From positions 1 to 15,528 of the forward strand of contig JALUSH010000051.1 in assembly GCA_027016675.1 (NCBI GenBank): 15,528 nucleotides of DNA, in the 5' to 3' direction. This document shows positions 15,136 through 15,528 of this stretch, in pieces. The DNA is from Thermodesulfovibrio sp. (GTDB lineage Bacteria; Nitrospirota; Thermodesulfovibrionia; Thermodesulfovibrionales; JdFR-85). The position numbers and the translations under genes were made by a program. How positions within the stretch are numbered: the first letter of the stretch is position 1; each line of letters opens with the position of its first letter. The notes under the pieces are model-generated. The model saw only the letters and a program-made list of their open reading frames with translations. It did no database searches and was not told the DNA's origin.

Positions 15136-15528
15136 TTAAAAAAATCTCAGTATATTATAGTAGGTATCACGTTGGGCTGGCTGAAAGCCTGCAGTACGAA
15201 TAGCGTTTATGATATCCTCTTTACTGACACGATAGGATACGCCTGCTGCCCTTACCACATTCTCCTCTAACATTGTGGAACCAAAATCATTGGCACCGAA
15301 TCTGAGAGCAATCTGTGCAACCTTGAGTCCCTGTGTTACCCAGGATGCCTGGATATTTTCAATATTATCAAGATATAGCCTTGAAAAGGAAAGCACCCGT
15401 AAGTATTCTACGGCTGTTGCGGTCTGGAACTCTCTGCCATTAAGATCATTACTGAATCTGCTTTGAAGTTTTTCAATTTCTGTGTTACTAGGTTGAAATG
15501 TCCAGGGTATAAAGGCAGTAAATCCACC
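15136..15528 (-). CDS. mqnC: Dehypoxanthine futalosine cyclase, C-terminal part (cut by window edge)
   Basis: The minus-strand frame is open from the right edge and ends at TAA (15136-15138), giving the last 130 residues. It opens with GGFTAFIPWTFQPSNTEIEK and continues through YLRVLSFSRLYLDNIENIQASWVTQG and ALRFGANDFGSTMLEENVVRAAG. These are the hallmarks of MqnC, the radical-SAM enzyme that forms the spiro ring of cyclic dehypoxanthinyl futalosine in the futalosine route to menaquinone. The related MqnE has FIPLAFHP in place of FIPWTFQP, so MqnC is preferred. The radical-SAM CxxxCxxC site lies outside the window. An internal GTG at 15396 is not the start. It is convergent with dapA. Confidence 0.93.
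   Translation of the reverse strand, partial: GGFTAFIPWTFQPSNTEIEKLQSRFSNDLNGREFQTATAVEYLRVLSFSRLYLDNIENIQASWVTQGLKVAQIALRFGANDFGSTMLEENVVRAAGVSYRVSKEDIINAIRTAGFQPAQRDTYYNILRFF

Noticed and set aside
15132..15147. AGATTT/AAATCT hairpin across the mqnC stop
   Set aside because: Six A-T-rich pairs around a 4-nt loop in an A-tract are expected by chance in such DNA.

Overview
The window looks like the chromosome of a Gram-negative, moderately AT-rich anaerobe-type bacterium. It encodes a BamD-like outer-membrane assembly lipoprotein (so a diderm), the futalosine menaquinone enzyme MqnC, siroheme synthesis, diaminopimelate/lysine synthesis and a very large PAS/GAF sensor kinase. This mix fits Nitrospirota (Thermodesulfovibrio-like) or a deltaproteobacterial lineage. 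The assignment is inferred from gene content and protein style, not from a phylogeny.

Layout. (1) 1-278: the 3' end of a REP-associated tyrosine transposase (RAYT/TnpA-REP) with its C-terminal helix-turn-helix. (2) 349-6963: a tightly packed operon of galT, glgA (4-bp ATGA overlap) and a 1397-residue membrane histidine kinase whose start lies inside the end of glgA (17-bp overlap). A stand-alone receiver (7024-7371) follows 60 bp later behind a consensus -10 box and is the obvious phosphotransfer partner. (3) 7374-11349: rlmD-like rRNA m5U methyltransferase, bamD-like lipoprotein, precorrin-2 dehydrogenase and a YihY/BrkB membrane protein, with gaps of 2 to 24 bp or overlaps of 1 to 4 bp. A GC hairpin with a T-rich tail at 11432-11460 probably ends this unit. 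(4) 11497-14584: lysA, dapF and dapA, three steps of the diaminopimelate route to lysine and peptidoglycan. dapB is not next. (5) 14585-15135: 551 bp without a convincing gene but rich in structure: hairpins, a five-unit 8-bp tandem repeat, a perfect 12-bp inverted repeat, an 11-bp direct repeat and two face-to-face fragments that share a peptide pattern in the same reading frame. (6) 15136-15528, minus strand: the C-terminal 130 residues of MqnC, convergent with the dap genes.

Most of the window is ordinary metabolism and housekeeping in polycistronic order. The parts that deserve a second look are the translationally linked glycogen synthase/giant sensor kinase pair and the composite repeat structure after dapA, which resembles the remains of a small mobile element. 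The RAYT at the other edge could be related to the palindrome in that structure, but this is only a hypothesis.
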